Below are positions 26,304 to 35,811 of a stretch of DNA of 53,609 bases, in pieces. Location: the NCBI GenBank assembly GCA_009922615.1, contig RFVF01000031.1, forward strand, positions 1 through 53,609, read 5' to 3'. A program made the position numbers and the translations under genes. This DNA comes from Pseudomonadota bacterium. Its GTDB lineage: Bacteria; Verrucomicrobiota; Verrucomicrobiia; Limisphaerales; SXTU01. The notes beneath the pieces are model-generated. The model did no database searches, was not told the DNA's origin, and saw nothing but the letters and a program-made list of their open reading frames with translations. Position 1 is the stretch's first letter, and each line of letters begins with the position of its first letter.

Positions 26304-26603
26304 GTGGCTACGACCATTGAACTGCCGGATGTCGTCCGTGAGGAAGCAACGGAGTCGAAGGAGAACCTGGACTCCGGCTATCTCGTGATCTGCTGGGATG
26401 ACCCGGTGAACCTGATGGACTACGTCACGCACGTTTTCCAAACCGTCTTCGGTTGGAAGAAGGAGAAGGCGGAGTTCCACATGCTGGAGGTGCATCAAAA
26501 AGGCAAGAGCGTGCTGGCCCGCGAGTCGATGGAGCGCGCGGAGTGCTACGTCCACGAACTTCAGAAACACCAGCTCCACGCCACGATGGAGCCGGCGGAA
26601 TGA
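26304..26603 (+). CDS. clpS: ATP-dependent Clp protease adaptor ClpS
   Basis: About 99 residues. ClpS binds N-degron substrates (N-terminal Leu, Phe, Trp, Tyr) and hands them to ClpA/ClpC-ClpP. Family motifs: VICWDDPVNLMDYVTHVFQ (substrate-binding D/N region), the helix KEKAEFHMLEVHQKGKSV, and AECYVHELQKHQLHATMEP. Start: GTG 26304 gives VATTIELPD, the usual ClpS N-terminus; an in-frame ATG at 26256 would add 16 residues and lies only 10 bases from the divergent protease gene. The stop overlaps the next start as ATGA, so the genes are co-translated. Confidence 0.95.
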   Translation: MATTIELPDVVREEATESKENLDSGYLVICWDDPVNLMDYVTHVFQTVFGWKKEKAEFHMLEVHQKGKSVLARESMERAECYVHELQKHQLHATMEPAE

Positions 26604-27064
26604 AGCTCATCGAGGCCAAGGACGAGCAGTTCGTTTTCCATTTTGCCAAGCGCGAGCGATTGCTGCTCACGCATGTGCTGCGACTGTATCCTGTGGGCAG
26701 CGGGGCGATTGCGCCGTTGTCCAAGAGCGGTGATGAGCAAAAGCTGGCCGAGCACGAGGCGGCACTGGCCGAGGCTCTCGCAGAAAACCGCGCCGAACAA
26801 AAACGCCTCGTGGACGCGTTTCTCGGCGAGGAAGGCCGTTTTGACGAGGACAACCGCGGTTACCGGTTGCGTCTGAGCGTCGGGCAGGTTCGCTGGTTGC
26901 TCCAGGTGCTCAATGAGATTCGCGGCGGCCGCTGGGTGCAGCTCGGCCGTCCTCCTGAGCTGGCGGCACTGGTCATGGCCGGGCAGGTCGAACCGGTCGC
27001 CGAGATGGAGATCTGCGCGTTCTTCCAGACGCAGTTGCTGTCGGCCCTAGCCAGTGTGCAGTGA
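26600..27064 (+). CDS. DUF2017-like protein coupled to clpS
   Basis: 154 residues. It overlaps clpS by four bases. Visible features: an N-terminal FHFAKRERLLLTHVLRLYP segment, a charged helical middle (AEHEAALAEALAENRAEQKR), and a C-terminal VRWLLQVLNEIRGGRWVQLG segment. Actinobacterial clpS genes are commonly followed by a DUF2017 gene, and the LxxLNxxR pattern before the C-terminus is similar, so I read this as a DUF2017-type protein (inference; not searched). No catalytic motif seen. Context suggests a role in N-degron proteolysis. Confidence 0.7.
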   Translation: MKLIEAKDEQFVFHFAKRERLLLTHVLRLYPVGSGAIAPLSKSGDEQKLAEHEAALAEALAENRAEQKRLVDAFLGEEGRFDEDNRGYRLRLSVGQVRWLLQVLNEIRGGRWVQLGRPPELAALVMAGQVEPVAEMEICAFFQTQLLSALASVQ

Positions 27065-27109
27065 CTAGTCGCTGCATCTTTCCCCACCGATCTCTGAATA
27101 CTGACTAAT

Positions 27110-27775
27110 GTGCCTACTCCCGTTCTCCTTGAAGACCGGCTCTGGTTCCCCGCCGCGAGCGACGCTGTGAAGCTCGGACCGCACGCGGGATTGGTGGCGG
27201 TGGGCGGTGACTTGTCCGTGCCACGATTGCTGCTTGCGTATCGCAGCGGCCTCTTCCCATGGACGGCGAACCCGGTGACGTGGTGGTCGCCGGACCCACG
27301 CGGGATCATTGAACTCGACCAGTTCCACGTCTCCCGCAGCCTGGCGCGCACGCTGCGGAAGAATGTTTTTGAAATCACTTTCGATCGCGCTTTTCGTGAA
27401 GTCATCACCGCCTGCGCGAAGACGCGGCGGCCCGGCGGCTGGATCACGCGCGAGTTCATCACGGCCTACACGGCGCTGCACGACGCGGGGCACGCGCACA
27501 GCGTCGAGTGCTGGCGCGGCGGCGAGCTCGTCGGCGGCGTGTATGGCGTGGCGACCGGCGGATTGTTCGCGGGCGAATCGATGTTTCACCGGGAGGACGA
27601 TGGGTCGAAGGTCGCTTTGTTCCACCTCGTCGGCCGGCTGCGCGAGCGGGGCTTCACACTGTTCGACACGCAGATGGTCACGCCTGTGACGCGGCAGCTC
27701 GGGGCGACGGAGATTTCCCGTGCGGCGTATTTGCACCGGCTTGCGGCGGCGCTCGTAGTGTCACCGCAATTCTAA
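27110..27775 (+). CDS. aat: Leucyl/phenylalanyl-tRNA--protein transferase Aat
   Basis: 221 residues, near the usual 230. It transfers Leu or Phe from aminoacyl-tRNA to N-terminal Lys or Arg, creating degrons that ClpS recognises. Motifs: GLVAVGGDLSVPRLLLAY, SGLFPWTANPVTWWSPDPR, GGWITREFITAY, HSVECWRGGELVGGVYGV, GLFAGESMFH and LFDTQMVTPVTRQLGA. Start is GTG 27110; an overlapping ATG at 27108 is out of frame. It is 45 bases downstream of the DUF2017-like gene and probably in the clpS operon. Confidence 0.97.
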   Translation: MPTPVLLEDRLWFPAASDAVKLGPHAGLVAVGGDLSVPRLLLAYRSGLFPWTANPVTWWSPDPRGIIELDQFHVSRSLARTLRKNVFEITFDRAFREVITACAKTRRPGGWITREFITAYTALHDAGHAHSVECWRGGELVGGVYGVATGGLFAGESMFHREDDGSKVALFHLVGRLRERGFTLFDTQMVTPVTRQLGATEISRAAYLHRLAAALVVSPQF

Positions 27776-27786
27776 ATCCGAAGCGA

Positions 27787-28113
27787 TCAGCGCCAGAGGC
27801 GTTTCCACTCCTTCAGCTTACCATCCGGGCCGAACGTCAAACGCAACAGCCGGTCGGGATCGCGCCCGCCTTCGAGGCGCATCACGCGGCCATCCGGGAA
27901 CGAGTGAAAAGTCACGTTCCGTTGGCCGCGTATCGTGAGCCAGTCCGCCACCCTTGAGCCGTCGGTGAGCGTGGCGCTCTTCTCCGGCGGGCCCAGTTCG
28001 AGAACAGCCTGATCGTAGGTGAAGGCGTTGATGCGTGCGTCCCAGTCCACTTTGGGAGTGGTGACGCAACCCGCCAACAGGACGCAGAGGCTGAGGACGA
28101 TGAAGTGTTTCAT
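27787..28113 (-). CDS. Small outer-membrane-type lipoprotein
   Basis: 108 residues with a lipoprotein signal: MKHFIVLSLCVLLAGC, lipidated Cys at 16. The mature part reads like a SmpA/OmlA-type small-protein-A fold (YDQAVLELGPPEKSATL; VMRLEGGRDPDRLLRLTF), but it is too short for a firm call. It is convergent with aat, with 11 bases between the stops. Confidence 0.75.
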   Translation of the reverse strand: MKHFIVLSLCVLLAGCVTTPKVDWDARINAFTYDQAVLELGPPEKSATLTDGSRVADWLTIRGQRNVTFHSFPDGRVMRLEGGRDPDRLLRLTFGPDGKLKEWKRLWR

Positions 28114-28125
28114 GATGGGTAGAAG

Positions 28126-29139
28126 TTACGCGCGGGGATGGGCGGAGTCGTAGGCCCGCTTGAGCCGCTCGGTGGTGACGTGCGTGTAGATTTGCGTGGT
28201 GGAAAGGTTTCGATGCCCAAGCAGTTCCTGCACGCTGCGCAGGTCTGCGCCGTTGTCCAGCAGATGCGTTGCAAAACTGTGCCGGAGCTTGTGCGGTGTG
28301 AGGCTGGTGTCGAGTCCGGCGGCGAGCAGGTAACGCTTCAAACGCTTTTGCACTTGCGCGGGGCGGACTGCCTCGGGTGAATCCGGTGCCGCTAGGAAGA
28401 CCGGTTCCTCCTGCGTGGGCTGGTGCGGCAGGGCGTCCCAGTAGGCGCGAATCGCGCGCAGCGCCGGCTCGCCAATTGGCACAAGCCGTTCGCGTTTGCC
28501 TTTGCCACGCACGCGGATCGACCGGCCGGATTCGTCCAGGTCTTCGCCGCGCAGGCCGCAGACTTCGCTCACGCGCAGGCCGCAGGAGTAAATGGTTTCA
28601 AGAATGGCGGCATCGCGGAGAAAGCCTGATTCATCCGGTGGATGCTCGCCGAGCTGGCGTTCGCGCTCGCACTCGCGCTGCGGCGTCGTCAGCAACGAAC
28701 CCGCCTGCGCAACGGTGACGAATTTCGGCAGGCGTCGCTCGGGTTTGGGGAGCGCGAGGTTGCGGATGGGCGAGCGGGCGATGCGGCCGCGCTGGATGAG
28801 AAACTTGTAGAAGGTGCGCAGCGCGCTGAACGTGAGGTGAATGGTGGCCCGGCTGAGTTCGCGGCGGCTGAGATGTCGGAGGAACGCGCGGAAGTCATCG
28901 CGTTGCAGCGCGGCCCAATCCGGCGGGCTCTGCCGCTCACCCTCGTGCCAGCGGCGGAACTCCGCGAGCGCCTCGGCGTAATTACGATGCGTGTATTGCG
29001 ACGCGCCGCGATCGGTGGCGAGGTGCGTGAGGAACTCAGCTCCCCAAACATCCACAGATTGCTTTGTCGTTTCCGGCGCGCTCACGAAGCGAGCGTAATC
29101 CCTGCCGAGCCCGTCTGCCAGCGGCGAGTAGCTGGACAT
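28126..29139 (-). CDS. Tyrosine recombinase, XerC/XerD family
   Basis: 337 residues. N-terminal SAM-like core-binding domain (FLTHLATDRGASQYTHRNY...) and catalytic domain with the full set of active residues: Arg in SCGLRVSEVCGLRGEDLD, Lys in GKGKRERLVPIG, HKLRHSFATHLL (HxxR), GHRNLSTTQIYTH (His and nucleophile Tyr). The presence of a complete catalytic set and chromosomal housekeeping neighbours favours XerC/XerD-type chromosome dimer resolution over an integrase. Which of the two it is cannot be told. The N-terminus is about 35 residues longer than typical; the true start may be internal. Confidence 0.93.
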   Translation of the reverse strand: MSSYSPLADGLGRDYARFVSAPETTKQSVDVWGAEFLTHLATDRGASQYTHRNYAEALAEFRRWHEGERQSPPDWAALQRDDFRAFLRHLSRRELSRATIHLTFSALRTFYKFLIQRGRIARSPIRNLALPKPERRLPKFVTVAQAGSLLTTPQRECERERQLGEHPPDESGFLRDAAILETIYSCGLRVSEVCGLRGEDLDESGRSIRVRGKGKRERLVPIGEPALRAIRAYWDALPHQPTQEEPVFLAAPDSPEAVRPAQVQKRLKRYLLAAGLDTSLTPHKLRHSFATHLLDNGADLRSVQELLGHRNLSTTQIYTHVTTERLKRAYDSAHPRA

Positions 29140-29207
29140 TCAAACATCGAGTTTTCGGGCGCTGATGGGTGTGGTCTCCACATTGGAATGTCGAGCTGCT
29201 TGAAAGG

Positions 29208-29235
29208 GAAAGGCCGCCAGTGACGGCGGCCTTTC
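29208..29235 (-). terminator. Hairpin terminator candidate after the redoxin gene
   Basis: Perfect 11-bp stem GAAAGGCCGCC / GGCGGCCTTTC (29208-29218 and 29225-29235) with a 6-base loop, 22 bases beyond the redoxin stop. On the minus strand it is followed by a CCTTTC tract rather than a long U run, so termination strength is uncertain. Confidence 0.6.
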
Positions 29236-29256
29236 AAACTGAATTGCGTGGCAGAA

Positions 29257-29841
29257 TTACTTCGCCACGGGGGCGGCACTCGCCGGCTTGGCGGCGACGG
29301 GCTTGGCGGCGTCCACCTTGGACTTCACCTCGACCTTGTCGGTGCCGGTGAGCTTGGCGGTGGCTTCGCTGAGGCGCTCGGCGATCATGCCGCTGGTGTC
29401 GCAGCCGGCGGAGATTTTCACGATCTGCCCGCCCTTCGCGATGAGGAAATTGCTCGGCATGGTTTTCGTGTCGAAGACCTTCCAGCTCTCGCCCTTGGAA
29501 TCCACGGCGTAGAGCATGTTGAGCTTCTTCTGCTTCACGTAGGCTTCAACTTTGGCATCGGGTTCGCGGAAGATGGCGAGGCTCGTCAGCCCCTGCGCTT
29601 TGTAGGCGCTGTGCAACTCCTGAAAATACGGCAACTCCTTGTCGCAGCCCAGGCAGCCGCACGTGAGGCGCACGAGTACGGGGCCTTTGGAGGTCAACTC
29701 AGCTAGATTGATCTCCTTGCCCGAGGCGTCCTTGATTTTGAAATCAGGGGCCTGTTGCCCGATGGCAACCTTCTTCGGCTCCTCAGCCGAAGCGAAAGCA
29801 AGGGTGGTGGCGAGGGCTACGAGCAGGGCGAGTGGTTTCAT
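29257..29841 (-). CDS. Secreted thioredoxin-fold protein (AhpC/TSA-TlpA type redoxin)
   Basis: 194 residues: signal peptide (MKPLALLVALATTLAFASA), a redoxin domain starting IGQQAPDFKIKDASGKEINLAEL, a Cys-rich active region RLTCGCLGCDKELPYF, YAVDSKGESWKVF, and a cis-Pro-containing MPSNFLIAKGGQIV. A Lys/Ala/Pro-rich tail follows. Likely a periplasmic thiol oxidoreductase or peroxiredoxin-like protein; the CxC..C arrangement differs from the CxxC of TlpA, so the exact reaction is open. Confidence 0.85.
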   Translation of the reverse strand: MKPLALLVALATTLAFASAEEPKKVAIGQQAPDFKIKDASGKEINLAELTSKGPVLVRLTCGCLGCDKELPYFQELHSAYKAQGLTSLAIFREPDAKVEAYVKQKKLNMLYAVDSKGESWKVFDTKTMPSNFLIAKGGQIVKISAGCDTSGMIAERLSEATAKLTGTDKVEVKSKVDAAKPVAAKPASAAPVAK

Positions 29842-29854
29842 GGGTGGAGTATGA

Positions 29855-31117
<1,263 letters not shown>

Positions 31118-31162
31118 GTCCCAGCATAGCGCTGGCGTGAACTCGGAAGTTCCCGGCCGCGC

Positions 31163-32371
31163 TTACGCCCGCTCCTGCACCAGCACGGAGAAGCTGCGTC
31201 CCAAATGATCGGGATGGGAGAGTGTTTGAAACTGTCGGCCCCGCTCGCGAGTCCATTCTCCGAACACCGCCGGCTGTTGCATCGTGCGCTGGGCGATGCG
31301 CGTCAAGTAACGGGATTGTTCGGTGAGTTCCACGGTGGTGAGCCCGGCGCGTTCGCCAGCATGGGTGACGGCGGCGAAATTGACGTGCGCGGTGATGTCC
31401 TGCTCACCCGGCGCGGCGAGAATGTCATCCACGAGTTGGTGGTCGCGATAGGCGCGCAGGGTGCCGTGCGGCTTGGTGGGATTGATCGCGTCGCTCGTGG
31501 TGTGGCCGTAGTCGAAGGTCAGCAGTTTTCCCCGCCGCAGGCTCAGCGCGGCAATGTTCCACCACAATTCGGCGAACGGGGCGCACTCCAGCACGAAACC
31601 ATCCGGCAGCACCGGCGCGAGGCTCGTCCACGCGCTCGCGCGCACGGCGGCATCCAGCGTGCTCAAGGCCGCCGCCGGTTCTGCCAGCGCCGTGACGTTG
31701 GCGTGGAGTTCCGGCAGGCGCGTCCAGAGGAAGCGGTCGGCCATCGCGCGCACGCCCCATTCGTTCCAGCGTTGTTCCGCTGCGTTCCACGCCAGTCGAT
31801 GGACAGGGAAGGCGTCGAGTAGTTCGTTGGCGAAGATGATGCCCGTCACCCCGCCGGCCTGCTGCACTTCGCCCCAGTTGGCGAACCATTTCACGCGCGG
31901 AGCAAACATGCTCAAGCGTCGCCGCTGCCATTCTTGCCGGCGCGGGGAGGGGTCAAGAATCCAATATTCGATGCGCGCGAAAAGGTCGGGGTGTCGTCGC
32001 TGGAGCCAGAAGAGGATGTCCTCCGCAAGTTGTCCGTCGTGCGCGCCGGCCTCGACGATTTGCAGGGGAATGTCAGACGCGCCGCATTCCGCATTCCGCG
32101 TTTGGCACTCGTCGAGCCAGCTTGCGAATTGGAAAGCCAGCATTTGCCCGAACAGCTCTCCGACGCTGACGCTGGTGTAGAAATCGCCGCGCTGGCCAAC
32201 GACCGAGCAGTCGCGTTCGTAATAACCGTGTTCCGGGTGATACAGCGCCAGTTCCATGAAACGCGCGCAGGGCAGGGGACCGGCTTGAGCGATTTCTGCG
32301 CGGAGAATTTCTGAAAGCGACGGCGATGGCTTGCAGTCGCCCTCGCGATTGGCTATGACACGGCGAAACAT
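31163..32371 (-). CDS. SAM-dependent methyltransferase, MidA/NDUFAF7 (DUF185) family
   Basis: 402 residues. Family motifs: FMELALYHPEHGYY, GQRGDFYTSVSVGELFGQMLA, IVEAGAHDGQLAEDIL (SAM-binding loop), FANELLDAFPVHRL and LTFDYGHT. Eukaryotic NDUFAF7 methylates an Arg of a complex I subunit; the bacterial substrate is not established. Start ATG 32371 is 15 bases from the divergent pilT gene. The frame stays open far upstream, but that part lies opposite pilT and is not coding. Two small repeats are embedded: a degenerate GCA-loop hairpin near the N-terminus (32322-32341), and two copies of the heptamer ATTCCGC (32084-32097) giving the peptide RNAECG. Confidence 0.9.
   Translation of the reverse strand: MFRRVIANREGDCKPSPSLSEILRAEIAQAGPLPCARFMELALYHPEHGYYERDCSVVGQRGDFYTSVSVGELFGQMLAFQFASWLDECQTRNAECGASDIPLQIVEAGAHDGQLAEDILFWLQRRHPDLFARIEYWILDPSPRRQEWQRRRLSMFAPRVKWFANWGEVQQAGGVTGIIFANELLDAFPVHRLAWNAAEQRWNEWGVRAMADRFLWTRLPELHANVTALAEPAAALSTLDAAVRASAWTSLAPVLPDGFVLECAPFAELWWNIAALSLRRGKLLTFDYGHTTSDAINPTKPHGTLRAYRDHQLVDDILAAPGEQDITAHVNFAAVTHAGERAGLTTVELTEQSRYLTRIAQRTMQQPAVFGEWTRERGRQFQTLSHPDHLGRSFSVLVQERA
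32322..32341. repeat. Degenerate GCA-loop hairpin in the 5' part of the MidA-like gene
   Basis: On the minus strand this reads GGCGACTGCAAG followed by CCATCGCC. It shares 12 bases (GGCGACTGCAAG) with the pfa2 hairpin at 8601-8617 but has three extra bases in one arm. It is translated in frame (peptide GDCKPS). Confidence 0.45.
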
Positions 32372-32386
32372 AAATCCGGATTTGCT

Positions 32387-33499
32387 ATGGCCAAAATCGA
32401 CGCGTTCTTCAATTTGATGATGCAGCAGAAAGCCTCTGACCTGCACATGGCGTCGGGCAGCCCGCCCATCTTGCGCATCAGCGGCGAACTGCGTCGCGTG
32501 GACTACCCGCCGCTGGAGAGCGACTCGCTCAAGGCGATGCTCTACGAAATCGCACCGGAAATCAAAGTGAAGCAGTTCGAGGAAACGGGCGACGTGGACT
32601 TTGGCTACGAAATACCCGGTCAGGCGCGTTTCCGTGCGAACTTCTTCAACCAGAAATACGGTTGCTCCGCCGTGTTCCGCCAGATTCCCAGCACGGTGCT
32701 GTCTTTCGAGGACTTCGAGAAGTTTGACGCGCCGCTGCCTGCGGTGCTGCGCAAGTTCCCCATGATGCACAAGGGTCTCGTGCTCGTCACCGGCCCGACC
32801 GGCTCCGGCAAGTCCACCACGCTGGCGGCAATGATTGATTACGCGAACAAGAACCGCCACGACCATATCCTCACGGTCGAGGATCCCATCGAATTTGTTC
32901 ATCAGAGCAAGGGCTGCCTCGTGAACCATCGCGAGGTGGGCATGCACACGAAGTCGTTTGCCTCCGCGCTCAAAGGCGCGCTGCGCGAAGACCCGGACAT
33001 CATTCTGGTCGGCGAAATGCGTGACTTGGAAACCATCGAACTTGCGCTCACGGCGGCCAGCACCGGCCACCTCGTTTTCGGCACGCTGCACACGCCCAGC
33101 GCCGCCAAGACCGTGGATCGTATCATCGACGTCTTCCCGGCCGACCAGCAGAACAAGGTGCGCGCGACCCTCTCCGAGGCGCTCAAGGGCGTGGTGGCGC
33201 AAAACCTCTTCAAGCGTATCGACAAGCCCGGCCGCGTGGCCGCGCTGGAGATTCTTGTCTTCACCACGGCCGTGGCGAACATGGTGCGCGAAGGCAAGAC
33301 CCACCAGATCCCCGGCATGATCCAGGTCGGCAAGAAGCTGGGCAACACGCCGCTCGACGACTCGATCATGGATCACCTGCGCATGAAACGCATCTCGCCC
33401 AAGGACGCCTTTGACAAGTGCCTCGACAAGAAAAAGTTCTTCCCGTTCCTCACGCCGGCGGAGCAGGAGGAGGCGCGGTCGAATGGGGATGCGGACTAA
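32387..33499 (+). CDS. pilT: Twitching motility ATPase PilT
   Basis: 370 residues. Hexameric retraction ATPase of type IV pili. Motifs in order: N-terminal PAS-like part with ASDLHMASGSPP, Walker A GPTGSGKSTT, Asp box ILTVEDPIEFVH, Walker B IILVGEMRDLETI, His box GHLVFGTLHT, and a C-terminal segment close to the AIRNLIRE motif (TAVANMVREGKTHQI). Start ATG 32387. It is followed by a small membrane protein and a second PilT-like gene on the same strand. Confidence 0.95.
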   Translation: MAKIDAFFNLMMQQKASDLHMASGSPPILRISGELRRVDYPPLESDSLKAMLYEIAPEIKVKQFEETGDVDFGYEIPGQARFRANFFNQKYGCSAVFRQIPSTVLSFEDFEKFDAPLPAVLRKFPMMHKGLVLVTGPTGSGKSTTLAAMIDYANKNRHDHILTVEDPIEFVHQSKGCLVNHREVGMHTKSFASALKGALREDPDIILVGEMRDLETIELALTAASTGHLVFGTLHTPSAAKTVDRIIDVFPADQQNKVRATLSEALKGVVAQNLFKRIDKPGRVAALEILVFTTAVANMVREGKTHQIPGMIQVGKKLGNTPLDDSIMDHLRMKRISPKDAFDKCLDKKKFFPFLTPAEQEEARSNGDAD

Positions 33500-33525
33500 G
33501 ACGCATCGCGTGGAAGGATGCTAAT

Positions 33526-33741
33526 ATGCAATATCCGGAACTCTGGGTGCTCCCGTATCTGCTTCACATGGCCTGCGAGCGCGGGCGCTCGCACTTCCAG
33601 GTGGCCGTGCTTGCCTGTCTCGCGATGTCTCTGGTTGCTGACCTAGGGGGACTTTGGATGGGTTTGGTTGGCCTGCTCCTAATTATCGGGGTGGAAGCTA
33701 ACAGGTTGTGGGAAAAACCGAGTCTGAGCGGACTAATTTGA
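33526..33741 (+). CDS. Small membrane protein between two pilT genes
   Basis: 71 residues. Start ATG 33526 has a good ribosome-binding site (GGAAGGA at 33512-33518). Two hydrophobic stretches (about residues 25-39 and 42-55: QVAVLACLAMSLVADL, MGLVGLLLIIGVEA) suggest two membrane passes. No family recognised. The stop lies 1 base before the next pilT-like start, which supports a real, co-transcribed gene. Confidence 0.6.
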   Translation: MQYPELWVLPYLLHMACERGRSHFQVAVLACLAMSLVADLGGLWMGLVGLLLIIGVEANRLWEKPSLSGLI

Positions 33742-33742
33742 T

Positions 33743-34951
33743 ATGCGCACCAACGAACTCGATTACATCCTGACCACCATGTTGGACTCCAACAAGGACG
33801 TGTCCGACCTCAACATCACGGTGGACAAACCGCTCCAAGTTGAGTCCTCCGGCCAGCTCGTCGGCGTGCCCATTAACCCGCCGGTGGAGCGGCTCACGCC
33901 CTTCCAGACCGAGCAGATCGCTCTGAACCTCATCGGTGGCAGCCGCCGGCTCACGGAGGATTTGATTCGCACCGGTTCGTGCGACTCCTCCTACGGGCTC
34001 GGGCAGAAGGCGCGCTTCCGCGTGAACATCTTTTCGCAGCGGGGCAATTACTCGTGCGTGCTGCGCAAGTTGAACACGCAGATTCCCACGCTGGAGCAGC
34101 TCAAGTTGCCGCCCGTCTTCAAGGAAATCGCCAAGGAGAAGACCGGCCTGGTGCTCGTCACTGGCGCGACTGGCTCCGGCAAATCCACCACGCTCGCCGC
34201 GTTGCTCAACGAGTTCAACGAGACGAAGTCCATGCACATCGTCACGCTGGAAGACCCCGTCGAGTTCGTGCATCCGCAGAAGAAGGCGACGTTCAACCAG
34301 CGCGAGATGGGCACGGACTTTGACCGGTTTTCCAGTGGGTTGCGCGCTGCGCTGCGGCAGGCACCGAAAGTGATTCTCGTCGGCGAAATGCGCGACCGCG
34401 AGACCGTGGAGCTGGGTCTGTCTGCCGCCGAGACCGGCCACTTGGTAATGAGCACGCTGCACACGATTGATTGCGGCCAGACGATCAACCGCATTCTCGG
34501 CATGTTCGAGATGAGTGAGCAGGATCAGATCCGCGAGCGGCTCGCGGACACGTTGCGGTGGGTGGTCAGCCAGCGTCTGGCGCCCAAGATTGGCGGTGGC
34601 CGGCAGGCCATCCTCGAAATCATGGGCAACAGCGTCCGCACCAAGGAGTCGATTCTTCAAGGCGAGTCCGAGGGCAAGACCTTCTACGAGATCATCGAGG
34701 CCAGCTACACCTTCGGGTGGAAGAGCTTTGATCAGGCGTGCATGGAAGCTTTCGAGCAGAACCTCATCACCGAGGAAAGCGCGCTGCTTTATTGCAGCAA
34801 GCGTGGTCCCACCTCGCGCGGCATCGACAACATCAAAAAGAAACGGGGCGAAGTCACTTCCAACGTCACCAGTTTGGGCATGAAGAAGGATGCTCCGGCC
34901 CCCGGCACCCCGGTCACTGCGCCTCCACCCTTGACGTTGAAACTCAAATGA
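33743..34951 (+). CDS. Second PilT/PilU-like ATPase
   Basis: 402 residues. Contains VSDLNITVDKPLQV (the usual SDLH motif here reads SDLN), Walker A GATGSGKSTT, VTLEDPVEFVH, Walker B VILVGEMRDRETVELG, His box GHLVMSTLHT, and a C-terminal Lys/Pro-rich extension absent from the first PilT. Probably a PilU-like accessory retraction motor. The start follows the small membrane protein by one base. Confidence 0.93.
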   Translation: MRTNELDYILTTMLDSNKDVSDLNITVDKPLQVESSGQLVGVPINPPVERLTPFQTEQIALNLIGGSRRLTEDLIRTGSCDSSYGLGQKARFRVNIFSQRGNYSCVLRKLNTQIPTLEQLKLPPVFKEIAKEKTGLVLVTGATGSGKSTTLAALLNEFNETKSMHIVTLEDPVEFVHPQKKATFNQREMGTDFDRFSSGLRAALRQAPKVILVGEMRDRETVELGLSAAETGHLVMSTLHTIDCGQTINRILGMFEMSEQDQIRERLADTLRWVVSQRLAPKIGGGRQAILEIMGNSVRTKESILQGESEGKTFYEIIEASYTFGWKSFDQACMEAFEQNLITEESALLYCSKRGPTSRGIDNIKKKRGEVTSNVTSLGMKKDAPAPGTPVTAPPPLTLKLK

Positions 34952-35060
34952 AATCGAGCCGCGCGGGATGACGATCAAGTTCAGGATCAAGAGTCAAAAT
35001 CGCACTGCTCTCCTTTAATACTCATTATCTTACTCACGCTCTTCAGCTCCCTTTTTTCTC

Positions 35061-35537
35061 ATGAGCCAGTCCTTTGCCGAATACGAATTCATCAGCCCCT
35101 CGGACAAACCCGCGCTGCTCGCTCTCAGCAGCCTGGAGGTCCTCGCCAACGTGCAGACCATCGTGCTGGAGTGCGGTTACAAAATCCATGTGGCCAGTAA
35201 CCACGAGGATTTCGGCCGCCGCTTTTCTTCGTTGAATTACCAACTCGTCGTCGTGGAGGAATTGTTTGCGGCGGGCAAGCCGGAGGAGAATGCCACTTTG
35301 CGCCTGCTCCAATGGATGCCCATGCCGCGCCGCCGTCATGCTGTGGTCATCCTCATTAGCGAGCGGCTGCAAACCCTCAATCCCATGCATGCCTTCCAGC
35401 AGAGCGTCCATGCCGTCGTCAACAAGGCCGACCTCAGCAGCCTCGGCGGGATTATTTCCAAGACGGTCGGCGATAATGACCTCTTCCTGCACACCTACCG
35501 GGAGGTGCAGACGGCGGCGGCCCAGGGGAAAATTTAA
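35061..35537 (+). CDS. Receiver-like protein lacking a clear phospho-acceptor
   Basis: 158 residues, family not firmly recognised. The layout of alternating strands and helices fits a CheY-like fold: TIVLECGYKIHVASN, YQLVVVEELF at the place of the acceptor Asp (Glu-Glu instead), HAVVILISER, and VHAVVNKADLSSLGGII with a Lys at the expected position. Could be a pseudo-receiver partner of the PilT motors directly upstream (inference from position). There is a 109-base gap from the pilT-like gene. Confidence 0.6.
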   Translation: MSQSFAEYEFISPSDKPALLALSSLEVLANVQTIVLECGYKIHVASNHEDFGRRFSSLNYQLVVVEELFAAGKPEENATLRLLQWMPMPRRRHAVVILISERLQTLNPMHAFQQSVHAVVNKADLSSLGGIISKTVGDNDLFLHTYREVQTAAAQGKI

Positions 35538-35811
35538 GTCGCGGCTTGCCGGTGGGGGCGCTTCGCGCACGCAAGCGTTCTTGGGGCGGTTCCTTCGTGG
35601 TTTTGCCTCGCCCCAGACCGATCCCCTTCGAGGCGACTCAACCCAGTTTAAGCATTGGTTTCACCGGCGGCAATTGTGACTTCACCCGAGAGCATCCTGG
35701 CTGGACTGTGTTAGGTTAATTCAGCCTTCGGTGCAGCAGGAGGGACAGGCCGAAGACTGCGAACCGGCTTCGTCCCGGAACGCGGTTCTTTTGAATCCAA
35801 CCTCATGTCCT

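Noticed and set aside
31118..31162. Weak hairpin (CCAGC...GCTGG) after tgt
   Set aside because: Stem of about five pairs and no U tract; too weak to call a terminator.
32372..33376. Upstream extension of the MidA-like frame to 33376
   Set aside because: This part lies opposite pilT and has no family similarity; the methyltransferase starts at 32371.
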